This document shows, one piece after another, positions 49,001 to 56,954 of a stretch of 64,000 bases of DNA. Each line of letters starts with the position of its first letter. Position 1 is the first letter of the stretch. A model generated the notes under the pieces. That model saw only the letters and a program-made list of their open reading frames with translations. It had not been told where the DNA came from and ran no database searches. The translations under genes were made by a program, and so were the position numbers. Location of the stretch: NCBI RefSeq assembly GCF_008868155.1, contig NZ_WBKR01000006.1, positions 16,094-80,093 of the forward strand, read 5' to 3'. The stretch comes from Micromonospora sp. ALFpr18c (GTDB lineage: Bacteria > Actinomycetota > Actinomycetes > Mycobacteriales > Micromonosporaceae).

Positions 49001-49336
49001 TCAGGAGGGGCGGGTGGTGTCCACGGGAGGTGCCTCGGTGAAGAGCGCGAGCAGGTCGCCGACCTGCCGGTCGGCCTCGGCGGGGTGCCGGAACCGGCCG
49101 GACGGGTTGAGGGTGTACTCGTTGCGCCGCCCGACCCGGGTGCGCCGCAGGTACCCCTCCGCCTCCAGGTCCGCGACGATCGCCTGCGCGGCCCGTTCGG
49201 TCACGCCGACCTCCGCCGCGACGTCGCGCAGCCGTGCGGTGGGGTCGCGGGCGATGGCCAGCAGAACGTGCCCGTGGTTGGTGAGGAACGTCCAGTTCCG
49301 CCCGCCGCCGGTGTCGCCCGTCACAGTCCGTGCCAT
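49001..49336 (-). CDS. Winged-helix transcriptional regulator
   Basis: The 111-residue protein is a compact wHTH: GHVLLAIARDPTARLRDVAAEVGVTERAAQAIVADLEAEGYLRRTRVGRRNEYTL, written here only in part, ending in a short helical tail. It looks like a MarR/GntR-type regulator of the single-domain kind. It is divergent from the carbonic anhydrase gene across 226 bases and likely controls it or itself; the effector is unknown. Confidence 0.8.
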   Translation of the reverse strand: MARTVTGDTGGGRNWTFLTNHGHVLLAIARDPTARLRDVAAEVGVTERAAQAIVADLEAEGYLRRTRVGRRNEYTLNPSGRFRHPAEADRQVGDLLALFTEAPPVDTTRPS

Positions 49337-49561
49337 GGTTGGACCACCTCTCCAGGTGCCAAGCCTGCCTCAAGGGCTTCCCCGCCCCACTCTCGGGGGG
49401 TGTCCGACGACTGACCGCCGGGTCAATGCATGAAATCTAAATCACGCATATCTTGACGCCTCTTCCGGTGCGTGTGACGGTGTAGCCCCGAGCCGGCGCT
49501 CACCGCAGGCCCGCCTGAAGAGCCCGGTTGACCAGGTCATATGCATGGACGAGGAGCGGGG

Positions 49562-50278
49562 ATGAGTCTTCCCGGAGCATCCGGCGGGCAGCCGGGTTCG
49601 CAGCGCGGCGCAGACGAGTCGTCGACGAACACCGAACCGGCCCGGGCGTACGCCGAGCTGGTCGCCGGCAACCGGCGTTTCGTCAGCGGCTCCCCGCGCC
49701 ACCCCAACCAGGACGCCGGGCACCGGGCCGCGGTGGCCGACGGACAGCACCCGTTCGCGGTGATCGTCGGCTGCTCCGACTCACGGTTGGCCGCCGAGAT
49801 CATCTTCGACCGGGGGCTGGGGGACCTGTTCGTGGTCCGCACGGCCGGGCACACGACCGGCCCGGAGGTGCTGGGCAGCGTCGAGTACGCCGTGACCGTG
49901 CTCGGCACCCCGCTGGTGGTCGTGCTGGGCCACGACTCGTGCGGCGCGGTCCAGGCGGCCCGGGAGGTCACCGCCACCGGCGTCGCACCGGCGGGGCACC
50001 TGGGCGCGGTGGTCGACGCCGTCCTGCCCAGCCTCCGTCGGGCCGCCGCCGAGGGGGTCGACGACATCGACGGCATCGTCGACATTCACATCGCGCAGAC
50101 CGTCGAGACGTTGCTCGGGCAGTCGTCCGTGCTGGCCGACGAGGTGGCGCGGGGACGGTGCGCGGTGGTGGGCGTGTCGTACCGGCTGGCCGCCGGAGTG
50201 GTGCGCCCGGTCGCCGCCGTCCCGGCCGGCGTGGCGACGCTCGACGTGCCCGACGGGTCTGCGGCGGCAGCCGCCTGA
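49562..50278 (+). CDS. Beta-class carbonic anhydrase
   Basis: The 238-residue enzyme has the beta-CA zinc site: Cys71-x-Asp73-x-Arg75 in IVGCSDSRLAAEIIF and His124/Cys127 in VLGHDSCGAVQAA, with RTAGHTTGPEVLGSVEYA between them. Beta-CAs interconvert CO2 and bicarbonate, with a tetrameric cytosolic fold. The ATG at 49562 has GAGGAGCGGG 6 bases upstream. It ends in a strong bidirectional terminator. Confidence 0.93.
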   Translation: MSLPGASGGQPGSQRGADESSTNTEPARAYAELVAGNRRFVSGSPRHPNQDAGHRAAVADGQHPFAVIVGCSDSRLAAEIIFDRGLGDLFVVRTAGHTTGPEVLGSVEYAVTVLGTPLVVVLGHDSCGAVQAAREVTATGVAPAGHLGAVVDAVLPSLRRAAAEGVDDIDGIVDIHIAQTVETLLGQSSVLADEVARGRCAVVGVSYRLAAGVVRPVAAVPAGVATLDVPDGSAAAAA

Positions 50279-50283
50279 CGCGA

Positions 50284-50318
50284 CGAGGGCCGCCCCGCGT
50301 GACGCGGGACGGCCCTCG
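50284..50318. terminator. Bidirectional terminator between carbonic anhydrase and riboswitch-controlled gene
   Basis: A 16-position stem (50284-50299 with 50303-50318) with one internal mismatch and a 3-base loop, between two converging genes. Confidence 0.85.
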
Positions 50319-50335
50319 ACAGCGAGAGGTGCGGG

Positions 50336-51355
50336 TCAGAGCATCGACATGTGGACGTGGTCGGTGTGGTCCGAGTCCCCGCTGTACGACTTCCAGCCGG
50401 TTGCCGGGAACCAGATCTGCCGGTTCCAGATCACGTAGTAGATGCCGAGGCGGTCGGCGTTACGGATGAGGAATGCGGCGACGTTGTTGCCGTACATGCG
50501 GGTGTCGTCGTTGTGCCACGGGCTGAAGCCGCTCTGCTGCAACGACCAGTCGCAGGCGCGGCCCTTCGGGTGCTCCCACGGCCCGCCGGGGCGGTAGCAG
50601 CCGACGAACCGGTTGAAGCCGGCCTTCTTGACCTCCTTGTACGCGTGCAGCGTGCGCGGCGTGATGCAGCCGGAGGTGGTGGGGTCGTTCTCGCTGCAGG
50701 ACTCGGACTTCCACTCACCGTCGACGGTCCGGCCGGGGCCGATCGCGGCGACCCGTGAGGTGGCGTCCACCAGACCGCCGGTGAAGCCCTGGCCGCCGAC
50801 CAGGGCAAGCGCCTTGTCCGCGTCGCGCTTCTCCTTGGCCATCAGGGCGGCCTGCTTCTGCTGCTCGCGGACCTCCGCGTCGAGGGCCAGCTTGGCCTGC
50901 TCGGCGCGAAACTTCACCGCGTTGACCTCGGCGAGCTTCTTCTCGTTGACCATGTTCATCTCGTCGAGCGTGGCGACGCGCCGGACGAACGAGTCGGGGG
51001 CGTCGCTCTCCAGCAGCATCGCGATCGCGCCGATCCGACCGGTCCGGTACGACTGGGCGGCGATCTGACCGACCTGCGGGGCCAGGGCCTCCAGGTCGGC
51101 CTTCGCGCGGTCCACCTCGTGCGAGAGTTCGAGCTGTCGCTTCTTGGACTTGTCCAGCTTGGACTTGGCGGCGACGTAGTCCCGGTTGGTCTTCTCGATG
51201 ACGTCGGTGAGCAGCTTGGGCTCGCCGTCCTCCTCGTGCCCGGACGGCGTGGGAGTCGTCGGGGCGGCGTGCGCGGGGAGGGGCCCGGCGAGCACGGTCA
51301 GTGCGGCGATCACGGCCACCACCGGTGTCAACCAGCGGCGTAGGGGTGCCGTCAC
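50336..51355 (-). CDS. Secreted coiled-coil protein with M15/VldE-like C-terminal domain
   Basis: This 339-residue protein has a signal peptide (RRWLTPVVAVIAALTVLAGP, then AHAA), a coiled-coil region of about 130 residues (ETNRD-like helix, SKKRQLELSHEVDRAKADLE, EKKLAEVNAVKFRAEQAKLAL) and a C-terminal domain with HPKGRACDWS and SDHTDHVHMSM that resembles peptidoglycan-binding or M15-like metallo-folds. The GTG at 51355 has GGAAGGGAA 5 bases upstream. It is controlled by the c-di-AMP riboswitch in its leader, which in actinomycetes typically governs cell-wall hydrolase genes such as Rpf and NlpC/P60 proteins; this fits a cell-wall role. The exact activity is unproven. Confidence 0.85.
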   Translation of the reverse strand: MTAPLRRWLTPVVAVIAALTVLAGPLPAHAAPTTPTPSGHEEDGEPKLLTDVIEKTNRDYVAAKSKLDKSKKRQLELSHEVDRAKADLEALAPQVGQIAAQSYRTGRIGAIAMLLESDAPDSFVRRVATLDEMNMVNEKKLAEVNAVKFRAEQAKLALDAEVREQQKQAALMAKEKRDADKALALVGGQGFTGGLVDATSRVAAIGPGRTVDGEWKSESCSENDPTTSGCITPRTLHAYKEVKKAGFNRFVGCYRPGGPWEHPKGRACDWSLQQSGFSPWHNDDTRMYGNNVAAFLIRNADRLGIYYVIWNRQIWFPATGWKSYSGDSDHTDHVHMSML

Positions 51356-51368
51356 AATGTTCCCTTCC

Positions 51369-51546
51369 GTCGACCGCCGACCGGGTTAGCTGACGGGTTC
51401 GGGGCGGAAGTGGCCCCTACCGCTGTCGCGGATTCACCCCACGTACCTGGGTTCCCGGCTCGCCGGTTGGCGATTGGGCGGTGGTACCGCAGGCGCCGAT
51501 TCGCGCCTTCGGCGGTGACCGGCAGCGAGGTTACCCGAGAGTCGAC
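51369..51546 (-). promoter_or_regulatory. Cyclic di-AMP riboswitch (ydaO/yuaA class)
   Basis: On the minus strand this leader carries the conserved blocks of the ydaO class: CCGGGAACCCAGG around 51458-51446, GGGGTGAATC at 51440-51431, GGGGCCACTTCCGCC around 51416-51402 and TCAGCTAACC at 51393-51384, closed by self-complementary GTCGAC arms at 51541-51546 and 51369-51374. The class binds c-di-AMP and usually acts as an off-switch in actinobacteria. The ATG/GTG of the coiled-coil protein follows directly. Recognition is by motif, not by a covariance search. Confidence 0.85.
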
Positions 51547-51600
51547 CGCCTGAGCTACGTCCCGATGCCGACTAAAAGCGTCATTTCGCCATGGCGTTGA

Positions 51601-51645
51601 GTGACCAGTGATGCGATTCTCAGGCCGGATGCCCGATCTGGTCAC
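51601..51645. other. Inverted repeat downstream of yibE gene
   Basis: GTGACCAG (51601-51608) and CTGGTCAC (51638-51645) pair perfectly around 29 bases. It lies between the yibE stop and the riboswitch promoter on the minus strand, so it may terminate the first or regulate the second. Confidence 0.45.
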
Positions 51646-51656
51646 GCTGAGGAGTG

Positions 51657-53027
51657 TCACCATGCCGTATCCGTGCTCCTGTTCGGCTCTGGCCACCGGT
51701 CGGTGGCGGTGGGCGGGGGTGTGGGCCCCGTCGGGTCCGGTCCGTCCGGTGGACCCGTGCGGGGGGAGCTCAGGGCGGCCAGCGCTTCCGCCCGGTCCGG
51801 CCGGGGCCGCCCGGCGGGGGCGTCGTCGGCCGGCGCGGCAGCCGACCGGCCGGCGGCGGTCACCACCGCGGCGAGCCCGGTGGTCAGCGGTACGGCGGCG
51901 ATCAGGCCGAGGGTGGCGACCGCGCTGCGGACGATCTCCTGCGCGAGGAACTCGCTGGTGAGGATCTGGCCGAGGGGGCGCGTGTCGGCGGTGAGCAGGA
52001 GCAGCAGGGGCAGCGAGGCGCCCGCGTACGCCAGCACGATGGTGTTGACCGTGGAGGCGATGTGGGCCCGGCCGACCCGGGTGGCCGCCCGGTAGAGCTG
52101 CAACCGGGTCAGGCCGGGGTTGGCGTTCGCCAGCTCGGTGACGGTGGCCGCCTGGGTGACCGTCACGTCGTCGAGCACCCCGAGCGAACCGATGATGATC
52201 CCGGCGAGGAGCAGGCCGTGCAGGTCCACGTCGGCCTGGAACATCGACAGCGTGGTGGCGTCCTCGCTGCCGAAGCCGGTCAGGTGGGTGGCGGCGGTGG
52301 CGATGGTGGCCAGCACGCCGGTGAGCACCAGGCTGCCCAGGGTGCCGAGCACGGCGACCGAGGTCTGCGCGGTCACCCCGTGCGTCAGGTAGAGCACCAC
52401 GAACATGATCAGCGCGGCGCCGACGACCGCCACGAGCAGCGGTGACCGACCGGCCGCGATGCCCGGCAGCACGAAGGTGAGCAGGATGGCGAAGCTCGCG
52501 GCCAGCCCGGCGAGCGCGGCCAGGCCGCGCCACCGGCCGAACGCCACGATCGCGGCGGCGAAGACCACCGCGAGCCACACCAGCGGCGTGCCGCGCTGGT
52601 GTTCGGCGATGTTCCAGCTGCTGGCGCTGGGATCGGCCGGGTCGTTCAGCTCGACCAGGATGACCTCGTCGCCGACGTCGACCCGGGGCGCCCCCGGGCC
52701 GTCCGGTACCGGAGTCTGGACCTGCTGCCCGGCACTCGGCCCGTTCTGCACCCGGACGTCCACGGTGCCGCACGGCCCGTCGCCGGCGTCCGGTGTGCCC
52801 TCCGGGGTCTGCGGCGTGGGCGGGCACGGCTCGGTCACCACACGGGTCACGGTGCCCTGGTAGCGCGGGACGTCCGCGCCGCCGCCGGTCTCCGGCGTGC
52901 CGTCGCGGGGCCAGAGCACCAGCGCCGCGACCACCGTGGCGACGAACAGGGGTACCACCGTCGCGACGAGGATCCGTCGTACCCGGGGCGGGGCGGACGG
53001 AGCGGAACGGGTGTGGTCGGAACCCAA
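51657..53027 (-). CDS. YibE/F family membrane protein
   Basis: The 456-residue protein has an N-terminal membrane helix, an extracytoplasmic Pro/Thr-rich domain of about 100 residues (CPPTPQTPEGTPDAGDG, VRVQNGPSAGQQVQ), and then seven or so membrane helices with the YibE/F core (LLVAVVGAALIMFVVLYLTHG, LGSLVLTGVLATIATAATHL, DDVTVTQAATVTELANANPG). Function unknown. A TTG at 53027 has GGGAG 8 bases upstream and is preferred; an upstream GTG at 53084 lacks a site. A Pro/Thr-rich tail of about 60 residues ends it. Confidence 0.83.
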   Translation of the reverse strand: MGSDHTRSAPSAPPRVRRILVATVVPLFVATVVAALVLWPRDGTPETGGGADVPRYQGTVTRVVTEPCPPTPQTPEGTPDAGDGPCGTVDVRVQNGPSAGQQVQTPVPDGPGAPRVDVGDEVILVELNDPADPSASSWNIAEHQRGTPLVWLAVVFAAAIVAFGRWRGLAALAGLAASFAILLTFVLPGIAAGRSPLLVAVVGAALIMFVVLYLTHGVTAQTSVAVLGTLGSLVLTGVLATIATAATHLTGFGSEDATTLSMFQADVDLHGLLLAGIIIGSLGVLDDVTVTQAATVTELANANPGLTRLQLYRAATRVGRAHIASTVNTIVLAYAGASLPLLLLLTADTRPLGQILTSEFLAQEIVRSAVATLGLIAAVPLTTGLAAVVTAAGRSAAAPADDAPAGRPRPDRAEALAALSSPRTGPPDGPDPTGPTPPPTATDRWPEPNRSTDTAW

Positions 53028-53341
53028 TGCGAGACTCCCAACGAATCCGGTGCGGGGTACGTGCCGACGGGCCGGTCGGTTCACCGCCGCCGCGGTATTG
53101 CGGCGGCGGACGCGGCGGATCGCTGAATGACGACCGTTTGGTCACACACCGTGAACGAGGGGCCGGCTCGGCCGGGGGCGCCGCCGCGTCGAGGCGGTGT
53201 CGGCGCCGGACTGCGCGGCGGGATCCGGAGGGCCATCGCCGGAAATGCTAACCAGCCCGGGCGCGGGACGCAGGTCGTGGCGGAGTGTCGGGGGTTGTCG
53301 AACAGCCCGCGGGGCGGCGTGCGGGGCTGGATGGTGGAGTC

Positions 53342-55372
53342 ATGCGCGCTGAGTCACCGCAGGACCGGCATCATGGCGGGCACGACAAGCACGCCGGTCA
53401 CGATCCGGCGATGTTCCGTCGCCGGTTCTGGGTCTGTCTGGTGCTCACCGTGCCGGTGGTGTTGACCAGTCACCTCGTGGCGGACCGGCTCGGCCTGCGC
53501 GGGGATGTTCCGGGGCGTTCCTGGGTGGGGCCGGTGCTCGGCTCGGTGGTGTTCTGGTGGGGTGGCTGGCCGTTCCTGGTCGGTGCGGTCCGGGAGGTCC
53601 GGGACCGGGCGCCGGGCATGATGCTGCTGATCGCGATGGCGATCACCGTCGCGTACACCGCGTCGCTGGCCACCAGCGCGGGCGCCTTCGACCTGGACTT
53701 CTGGTGGGAGCTGGCGGCGTTGGTCACCATCATGCTGCTCGGGCACTGGCAGGAGATGAAGGCCATCGGACAGGCTCGGGGCGCGCTCGCGGCGCTGGCC
53801 GCGCTGCTGCCCGACGACGCCGAGCGGGTGACCGCCGACGGGCGGGTCGAGGCCGTGTCCGTCGGCGAGCTGCGGGTCGGCGATGTGGTGCTGGTCCGCC
53901 CGGGCGGTCGGGTGCCGGCCGACGGGGGCATCGTCGACGGCGGCGCGGAGCTGGACGAATCAATGATCACCGGCGAGTCGCGGCCGGTTGCCCGCGCGGT
54001 CGGCGACCGGGTGGTGGCGGGCACCGTCGCCACCGACTCGGCGATCCGGGTACGTGTCGAGGCGCTGGGTGCCCAGACGGCGCTCGCCGGCATCCAGCGC
54101 ATGGTCGCCCAGGCGCAGCGTTCCGGCGGTCGTGCCCAACTGCTGGCCGACCGGTTCGCCGCGGCGTTGTTCTACGTGGCCACCGGCACCGCCGTGCTGA
54201 CCGTGCTGGTGTGGACGGCGCTCGGCCAGCCCGACGAGGCGGTGGTGCGCGCGGTCACCGTCCTGGTGATCGCCTGCCCGCACGCGCTCGGCCTGGCCAT
54301 TCCGCTCGTCGTCGCGCTCTCCACCGCGCTTGCCGCGCGATCCGGGATCCTGGTGAAGGACCGGTTGGCGCTGGAGCGGATGCGGACCGTGGGCGCGGTG
54401 CTCTTCGACAAGACCGGCACCCTGACCCGGGGCGAGCACGCCGTCACCGACGTGCTGGCCGCGGCGGGTGTCGACCGGGACGAGGCGCTGCGGCTCGCCG
54501 CCGGGGTGGAGTCGGACAGCGAGCACCCGTTGGCCCGGGCGATCGTCGCGGCGGCGGGGCCCGCCGGTCCGGCTCGGGCGGCCGGGTTCCGGTCGCTGCC
54601 GGGCCGCGGGGTGCAGGCAACCGTCGACGGTACGCGGTACGCGGTGGGTGGGCCGGCGCTGCTCCGCGAGCTGGGGGTGTCCCTCCCGGCCGATCTGGAG
54701 GCGGCGATCGGGCACTGGTCCGCGCGCGGTGCGGCGGTGCTGCACCTGGTGCGGCTGCCGGACACCGTGCTCGGCGCGTTCGCGTTGGCCGACGAGGTGC
54801 GTCCGGAGGCGCGGCGGGCCGTCGACGAGTTGCGTGCCGAGGGTGTCCGGACCATCGCCATGATCACCGGAGACGCGCGGCCGGTGGCCGAGGCGGTCGC
54901 TGCCGAACTCGGGTTCCGTCCCGGCGTCGACGAGGTCTTCGCCGAGGTGCTGCCCGCCGACAAGGACGGCCGGGTGGCCGAACTCCAGCGCCGGGGCCTG
55001 ACCGTGGCGATGGTCGGCGACGGGGTGAACGACGCGCCCGCCCTGGCCCGCGCGGATGTGGGCATCGCGATCGGTGCGGGCACCGACGTGGCGATCGAGT
55101 CGGCCGGGGTGGTGCTCGCCTCGTCGGACCCGCGCGGGGTGGCTGCCGTGGTGCGGCTGTCCCGGGCGTCGTACCGGAAGATGCGGCAGAACCTGGCCTG
55201 GGCGGCGGGCTACAACGCGGTGGCGCTGCCGTTGGCGGCCGGGGTGCTGGCCTGGGCCGGGGTGGCGTTGAGCCCGGCGCTGGCCGCGGTGCTGATGTCC
55301 GCGTCCACCGTCGTGGTCGCGCTCAACGCCCAGTTGCTGCGGCGGGTGCGGCTCGACCCGGAGCGGGACTGA
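53342..55372 (+). CDS. copB: Copper-type P1B-3 ATPase (CopB-like)
   Basis: The 676-residue transporter starts with a His-rich N-terminus (SPQDRHHGGHDKHAGHD) and lacks an HMA domain. It has the membrane CPH motif in VIACPHALGLA, the phosphorylation loop DKTGTLTRG, the HP motif in SEHPLARA and [17 protein letters not shown] and a His-rich start are features of the P1B-3 (CopB) subgroup that exports Cu(II)/Ag+ or acts at the membrane. The ATG at 53342 has TGGAG 5 bases upstream. It precedes csoR, convergent with it across 6 bases. Confidence 0.9.
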   Translation: MRAESPQDRHHGGHDKHAGHDPAMFRRRFWVCLVLTVPVVLTSHLVADRLGLRGDVPGRSWVGPVLGSVVFWWGGWPFLVGAVREVRDRAPGMMLLIAMAITVAYTASLATSAGAFDLDFWWELAALVTIMLLGHWQEMKAIGQARGALAALAALLPDDAERVTADGRVEAVSVGELRVGDVVLVRPGGRVPADGGIVDGGAELDESMITGESRPVARAVGDRVVAGTVATDSAIRVRVEALGAQTALAGIQRMVAQAQRSGGRAQLLADRFAAALFYVATGTAVLTVLVWTALGQPDEAVVRAVTVLVIACPHALGLAIPLVVALSTALAARSGILVKDRLALERMRTVGAVLFDKTGTLTRGEHAVTDVLAAAGVDRDEALRLAAGVESDSEHPLARAIVAAAGPAGPARAAGFRSLPGRGVQATVDGTRYAVGGPALLRELGVSLPADLEAAIGHWSARGAAVLHLVRLPDTVLGAFALADEVRPEARRAVDELRAEGVRTIAMITGDARPVAEAVAAELGFRPGVDEVFAEVLPADKDGRVAELQRRGLTVAMVGDGVNDAPALARADVGIAIGAGTDVAIESAGVVLASSDPRGVAAVVRLSRASYRKMRQNLAWAAGYNAVALPLAAGVLAWAGVALSPALAAVLMSASTVVVALNAQLLRRVRLDPERD

Positions 55373-55378
55373 GGGGCG

Positions 55379-55675
55379 TCAGCCGCGCTTCATCAGCCGG
55401 CCGACCGCGGCCATCATCTCGGTGGCCATCTCGTCGGCGCGGCCCTCGGCGGCGCCCTCGTGCATGCAGTGCCGGGCGTGCCCGTCGAGCAGCCCCAGCG
55501 CCACCTTGTCCAGGGCGGCCTGGATCGCGGAGATCTGGGTGAGCACGTCGATGCAGTAGCGGTCGTCGTCGACCATCTTCTCGATCCCCCGGACCTGCCC
55601 CTCGACGCGGCGGAGCCGCGCGAGCAGCTGGTCCTTGCTGGCGGTGTACCCGCGGATCGGGGTGGGTGCGGTCAT
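55379..55675 (-). CDS. csoR: Copper-sensing repressor CsoR
   Basis: The 98-residue helical repressor carries the CsoR ligand set Cys41 (RYCIDVLTQ), His66 and Cys70 (GHARHCMHEG), with the conserved N-terminal LLARLRRVEGQVRGIEKMV. Copper binding releases DNA in this family. It is divergent from copZ across an intergenic region holding two TACCC-type palindromes, its likely operators. Confidence 0.93.
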   Translation of the reverse strand: MTAPTPIRGYTASKDQLLARLRRVEGQVRGIEKMVDDDRYCIDVLTQISAIQAALDKVALGLLDGHARHCMHEGAAEGRADEMATEMMAAVGRLMKRG

Positions 55676-55691
55676 GGCGACCAGGATAGCC

Positions 55692-55706
55692 TACCCCTGG
55701 GGGGTA
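55692..55706. promoter_or_regulatory. CsoR operator 1
   Basis: A perfect palindrome TACCCC-TGG-GGGGTA matching the CsoR-type operator. It lies 17 bases upstream of the csoR start and 65 bases upstream of copZ. Confidence 0.8.
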
Positions 55707-55726
55707 TGGTACGGTCCTTCGTGCGA

Positions 55727-55741
55727 TACCCCCACCGGGTA
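55727..55741. promoter_or_regulatory. CsoR operator 2
   Basis: A second palindrome TACCC-CCACC-GGGTA, 35 bases from the first (centre to centre) and 30 bases upstream of the copZ start. Confidence 0.7.
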
Positions 55742-55770
55742 CCGGTAAGCGAGGCGGAGGAGACGGTCCG

Positions 55771-55998
55771 ATGGTCAACACGACGTACCAGGTGCAGGGC
55801 ATGACCTGTGGGCACTGCGTCAGCGCGGTGAGCGCCGAGGTGGGCGCCCTCGCGGGTGTGCGCGACGTCCAGGTCGATCTCGCCAGCGGCCGGGTCACCG
55901 TGAGCAGCGACCAGCCGCTGGACGTGGCGAGCGTCCGGGCCGCCGTCGACGAGGCCGGCTACGACCTCGTGGACGGGTCGTCGGAAGTCCCGGCGTGA
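55771..55998 (+). CDS. copZ: Copper chaperone CopZ
   Basis: The 75-residue protein is a single heavy-metal-associated (HMA) domain with the ligand pair GMTCGHC (Cys13, Cys16) and the characteristic beta-alpha-beta-beta-alpha-beta rhythm. It delivers Cu(I) to CopA and to CsoR. Its stop overlaps the GTG of the downstream His-rich secreted protein gene as GTGA. Confidence 0.92.
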   Translation: MVNTTYQVQGMTCGHCVSAVSAEVGALAGVRDVQVDLASGRVTVSSDQPLDVASVRAAVDEAGYDLVDGSSEVPA

Positions 55999-56942
55999 GC
56001 ACGGTGACCCGACTGGGCGGATTCGCCCTCGCTCTCGTTGCGGTCTTCGGCACGGCGTACGGGGTTGGCCAGGTGGTCGACCCCGAGGTGCCCGCCGTGG
56101 AGAGTCGGCACGACGGCGGCGCCACCTCGGCGGGGGGCCACGACGAGACGGCCGACCGGCTCCCCGGCGGCCTGCTCGTCTCCGACCGGGGCTACACCCT
56201 CGCCCCGGTCGGCGCCCCGGCCGGCGAGTTCGCCTTCCGGATCGACGGCCCGGACGGCCGCCCGGTCACCCGGTACGACGTGGCGCACGACAAGCGGATG
56301 CACCTGATCGTGGCCCGGCGGGACCTCTCCGGTTTCCGCCACGTCCACCCCGACCTCGGCCCGGACGGCACCTGGCGGGTCGCCACCCCGCTGGCCGGCC
56401 CCGGCCAGTGGCGTGCCTTCGCCGACTTCGCTCCGACCGGGGGTGAGCCGCTGACCCTCGGTGTCGACGTGACCGTCCCCGGGGAGCTGACCGAGCGGCC
56501 GCTGCCCGCACCGGCGACCAGCACCACCGTCGACGGTTACACGGTCACCCTGACCGGCGCGCCGCAGCCCGGCCGCACCTCGTCGCTCACCCTGACCGTC
56601 AGCCGTGCCGGGCAGCCGGTCACCGACCTGGAGCCCTACCTGGGCGCGTACGGCCACCTGGTGGCGCTGCGCCGGGGTGACCTCGCGTACCTGCACGTGC
56701 ACCCGGACGGGACACCCGGCGACGGCCGGACCCGTCCCGGCCCGAACGTCACCTTCCTCGCCGAGGTGCCGTCGACCGGCAGCTACCGGCTCTACCTCGA
56801 CTTCCGGCACGGCGGGGCGGTGCACACCGCCGAGTTCACCGTCGTCGCCGGCACCGCCCCGACCGGGGGCGACCCCGGCGCGAGCGGACCCGCGCCGACC
56901 GGAGGCGCCGAGCACGGCACCCCCGGGCACGGGCACAACTGA
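55995..56942 (+). CDS. Secreted His/Met-poor copper-locus protein with HG repeats
   Basis: The 315-residue protein has an N-terminal membrane/signal segment (RLGGFALALVAVFGTAYGVG), a His-containing stretch (SRHDGGATSAGGHDETADR), a central domain with HDKRMHLIVARRDLSGFRHVHPDLGPDG that appears twice (again as YGHLVALRRGDLAYLHVHPDG), and a His-rich C-terminus (EHGTPGHGHN). The two HL-x-V/A-x-RRD/G-D blocks and the HVHP motifs suggest a periplasmic/secreted metal-binding fold. By its overlap with copZ and position before copA it is probably a copper-handling accessory; the exact function is unknown to me. Confidence 0.8.
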   Translation: MSTVTRLGGFALALVAVFGTAYGVGQVVDPEVPAVESRHDGGATSAGGHDETADRLPGGLLVSDRGYTLAPVGAPAGEFAFRIDGPDGRPVTRYDVAHDKRMHLIVARRDLSGFRHVHPDLGPDGTWRVATPLAGPGQWRAFADFAPTGGEPLTLGVDVTVPGELTERPLPAPATSTTVDGYTVTLTGAPQPGRTSSLTLTVSRAGQPVTDLEPYLGAYGHLVALRRGDLAYLHVHPDGTPGDGRTRPGPNVTFLAEVPSTGSYRLYLDFRHGGAVHTAEFTVVAGTAPTGGDPGASGPAPTGGAEHGTPGHGHN

Positions 56943-56954
56943 CGGGACCAGACG

